A DNA stretch of 6,683 nucleotides, from assembly GCA_947311605.1 (NCBI GenBank), contig CAMZLC010000079.1, positions 1 to 6,683 on the forward strand, written 5' to 3'. Shown piece by piece: positions 4,127 through 6,683 of this stretch. Position 1 is the first letter of the stretch. Each line of letters opens with the position of its first letter. Position numbers and translations under genes: made by a program. Source of the stretch: an uncultured Sulfurovum sp. (GTDB lineage Bacteria; Campylobacterota; Campylobacteria; Campylobacterales; Sulfurovaceae). The notes beneath the pieces were generated by a model that searched no databases, was not told the DNA's origin, and worked only from the letters and a program-made list of their open reading frames with translations.

Positions 4127-6683
4127 CTAACCTTCCATGGTCAATGGTTCCTCCAGATAAACCCCCAACTCTTTTGCCTCCTGCAGCATCAGGTCACTCA
4201 CACGCATCCTGCTCTCGATGATCACATCTGCCAGCTTGCTCTTGATATGCAGCTCCAGCGGTCTGTTCCCCGGGTACTTCTCTGCCAGACACATCAGCTC
4301 CTCTGCGATCTTGGGGTCAGGCATCAGGTTCAGTGCCAGTATCAGTGGCAGCTGCTCAGGTTCTGGTGTATGCTTTTCTTCTTTTTTGATCTTGACCTTC
4401 TCTTTTCTGGCATCCTTGAGTGTTTCGATCTTGAGGATATTCATACGGGTGAACTCACCATCCTTTCCGATCTTGACTTTGAAAGCAATGGGCTTGGTGG
4501 TATCAAACCCCTCCTCCAGCTCCTTGAGCCTGTTCTCGAAGAGCATCAGTTCGATATTGCCGTGCAGATCCATGATATTGGCAATGCCGAATTTGTTGCC
4601 CTTTTTACTGATGCGCTCCGTGATCGACTCAATCTTCCCGATGATCAGTGCTTGAGAACCATCTGCCAGCTCACTGATCTCCGAACTGAGGGTATAGTTG
4701 ATCTCACTGAGGGTCTCACGGTATTTGTCCAGAGGGTGACCAGAGACATAAAAGCCCAGAGACTCCTTCTCCATCTCCAGTATCTCCATAGGCTCAAACT
4801 CATCCAGATGGTTCAGCTCCAGTGTCACAGAGGTCATCTCCTCCCCATCACCAAAGAGGGAACCCACCGCATTCTTTCTGGCATCACCGGCACGCTTGGC
4901 GGTATCGACGACCTCTTCAATCTGGGAAAGCAGTGATTTTCGAGAATAGCCAAAGCCATCCAGTGCCCCCGCCTTGACCAGAGATTCAATCACCTTCTTG
5001 TTGACCTTACTGGAGTCAATACGCGAGACGAAATCCGAGAGATCCTCGAAGGATCCCGCTTCTCTGGCTTCAAGCATACTGTTGATCGCAATATCTCCTG
5101 AGCCCTTGATCGCACCCATACCGAACATGACCACCTCATCCCCGTCGATATTGGTCGCTTCAAACATGAGTCCTGAGCGGTTGATATCCGGCGGGAGCAG
5201 TTTGATATCCATGTGGCCCAACTCGTCCACATATTTGACCACTTTGTCGGTATTGTTCTTCTCTAGCGTCAGGATCGCCGCCATGAACTCCGTAGGATAA
5301 TAGTGCTTGAGATAGGAGGTATAGAAGGTGATCATCGCGTAGGCAGCCGAGTGGGATTTATTGAATCCGTACCCGGCGAACTTGACGATCAGATCGAACA
5401 GCGCTATAGCTTTTTCCCTATCAAAGCCTTTTTTGGCAGCACCGTCGGCAAACTCCGCCTGAAGCTTGTCCATCTCCTCCTTGATCTTTTTGCCCATGGC
5501 ACGCCGCACCAGATCTGCACCGCCGAGACTGAACCCTCCAATGGTCTGTACGATCTGCATCACCTGCTCCTGATAGACGATCACCCCGTAGGTAGGCTTG
5601 AGTATCTCTTCCAGCTCGGGGAACATATAGGTGATCTCTGCCCTGCCGTGCTTCCGCTCGACAAAATCATCCAGCATACCAGACTCCATCGGGCCCGGAC
5701 GATAGAGCGCCAGCATCGCGATCACATCCTCAAAGCCGTCTGGCTTGAGCTTCTTCGCCAACTCCTGCATGCCGGCCGATTCTATCTGGAAGAGCCCCAG
5801 TGTATCGCCCGTACCGATATAGGTGTAGACTTCCGGATCTTCGATATTCTCTTCGACAAAATTGATCTGCTTTCCGTGCCGCTTCTTTACCAGTTTCAGT
5901 GCCTCTTCGATGACCGTCAATGTCTTGAGCCCGAGGAAGTCAAACTTGATCAGATCCACATCCTCTACATACTTGCCGCTATACTGTGTTGCCAGCGTAT
6001 CCAGTCCGGTGGGCTTGAAGAGTGGCGTCTTTTGCCAGAGCGGCTCATTGGAGATGACCACCCCTGCTGCATGCGTACCGGCATTGCGGTTGAGCCCCTC
6101 CAGTGCCAATGCATACTCCCAGACCCGTTTGGCCTGGGGGTCACTCTCCAGCAGCTCCTTGATCTTGGGCTCTTTTTCATAGGACTTTGTCAAGTCGATC
6201 CCTAGCTCATCAGGTATCAGCTTTGCCATGGCGTCTGCTTTGGCATAGGGCATATCCAGCACTCTCGCCACATCACGGATCACCCCTTTGGCAAGCAATT
6301 TGCCAAAGGTGATGATCTGTGCGACATTCACCCGTCCATACTTCTCCACCACATAGTCCAGTATCTCCTGACGGCGCGCCTGACAGAAGTCCATATCGAT
6401 ATCTGGCATAGAGACTCTCTCCGGATTGAGAAAGCGCTCGAACAGCAACCCGTACGGCATAGGGTCTATATCGGTGATCCGTAGCGAAAAGGCCACCAGT
6501 GACCCTGCAGCAGAACCCCGACCGGGACCCACGGGTATGCCCATCTGCTTGGCAGCATCGACAAAATCCCAGACGATCAGCATGTAGCCGGGAAATTTCA
6601 TGTTGTTGATGATGTCGATCTCTACCTGCAGTCTGTCACGATAGGTCTGATGCTTCTCTTCGGGTACGATTTTGAGCCGCTCC
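4127..6683 (-). CDS. dnaE: DNA polymerase III subunit alpha, C-terminal 851 residues
   Basis: DnaE is the catalytic subunit of the replicative polymerase. The reading frame runs off the window end, so the ATG at 6601 is internal; the 27 codons before it (ERLKIVPEEKHQTYRDRL onward) continue the family sequence. About 330 N-terminal residues, including the PHP domain, are missing. In visible numbering, VGPGRGSAAGS is at 51-61. PDIDMDF (93-99) supplies D94 and D96, and KFDFLGL (246-252) supplies D248; their spacing matches E. coli D401, D403 and D555, the catalytic triad. NRNAGTHAAG (198-207), YRPGPMESG (327-335), YGVIVYQEQVMQI (365-377) and FAGYGFNKSHSAAYA (435-449) are also typical. A helix-hairpin-helix region follows (about 562-585), then the beta-clamp-binding region with GSLFG (607-611), an OB fold (about 678-725) and the C-terminal tau-binding region. 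The gene appears intact as far as seen. Confidence 0.97.
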   Translation of the reverse strand, partial: ERLKIVPEEKHQTYRDRLQVEIDIINNMKFPGYMLIVWDFVDAAKQMGIPVGPGRGSAAGSLVAFSLRITDIDPMPYGLLFERFLNPERVSMPDIDMDFCQARRQEILDYVVEKYGRVNVAQIITFGKLLAKGVIRDVARVLDMPYAKADAMAKLIPDELGIDLTKSYEKEPKIKELLESDPQAKRVWEYALALEGLNRNAGTHAAGVVISNEPLWQKTPLFKPTGLDTLATQYSGKYVEDVDLIKFDFLGLKTLTVIEEALKLVKKRHGKQINFVEENIEDPEVYTYIGTGDTLGLFQIESAGMQELAKKLKPDGFEDVIAMLALYRPGPMESGMLDDFVERKHGRAEITYMFPELEEILKPTYGVIVYQEQVMQIVQTIGGFSLGGADLVRRAMGKKIKEEMDKLQAEFADGAAKKGFDREKAIALFDLIVKFAGYGFNKSHSAAYAMITFYTSYLKHYYPTEFMAAILTLEKNNTDKVVKYVDELGHMDIKLLPPDINRSGLMFEATNIDGDEVVMFGMGAIKGSGDIAINSMLEAREAGSFEDLSDFVSRIDSSKVNKKVIESLVKAGALDGFGYSRKSLLSQIEEVVDTAKRAGDARKNAVGSLFGDGEEMTSVTLELNHLDEFEPMEILEMEKESLGFYVSGHPLDKYRETLSEINYTLSSEISELADGSQALIIGKIESITERISKKGNKFGIANIMDLHGNIELMLFENRLKELEEGFDTTKPIAFKVKIGKDGEFTRMNILKIETLKDARKEKVKIKKEEKHTPEPEQLPLILALNLMPDPKIAEELMCLAEKYPGNRPLELHIKSKLADVIIESRMRVSDLMLQEAKELGVYLEEPLTMEG

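Noticed and set aside
5303..6205. 300-codon open frame on the plus strand opposite dnaE
   Set aside because: It lies entirely antisense to strongly conserved dnaE codons, lacks recognisable domains and has no ribosome-binding or promoter signal. The same holds for the frame at 4115-4936.
6599..6601. ATG at 6601 as the true start of dnaE
   Set aside because: The frame stays open to the window end and the upstream codons match conserved DnaE sequence, so this Met is internal.

Overview
The window looks like a chromosomal segment of a Gram-negative bacterium. The style of the DnaE sequence, the ribosome-binding sites (AAAGGAG five bases before the start) and the promoters (strong TATAAT, poor -35) suggest a Campylobacterota (Epsilonproteobacteria) member, perhaps Sulfurovum-like. 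This assignment is inference; there is no rRNA here to test it.

Layout. (1) Bases 1-141, minus strand: the first 47 codons of an exported protein resembling the substrate-binding subunit of a TRAP transporter, cut by the window edge. (2) Bases 142-419: a divergent intergenic region with a promoter for each side, a palindrome at the predicted transcript start of the TRAP-type gene, and a 34-bp imperfect dyad about midway between the promoters. (3) Bases 420-3474, plus strand: a tightly spaced two-gene unit. The first gene encodes a predicted lipoprotein with a divergent DUF1800 pattern. The second, one base after it, encodes a twin-arginine (Tat) exported DUF1501 protein of the alkaline-phosphatase/sulfatase superfamily. 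(4) Bases 3478-4068, minus strand: a small secreted, very basic, tyrosine/arginine-rich protein of unknown function, whose stop codon lies three bases from the DUF1501 stop. (5) Bases 4127-6683, minus strand: the C-terminal 851 residues of DnaE, the DNA polymerase III alpha subunit; its N-terminus lies beyond the window.

How the genes relate. The DUF1800/DUF1501 pair is the accessory element of most interest: the two families often occur as neighbours, both products are predicted to be exported (one by Sec and lipidation, one by Tat), and their joint function is not established. The Tyr/Arg-rich gene lies 58 bases downstream of dnaE on the same strand with no visible terminator between, so it may be reached by dnaE transcripts, but its exported nature suggests an unrelated role. 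I see no tRNA, rRNA, CRISPR array, insertion sequence or convincing intrinsic terminator.
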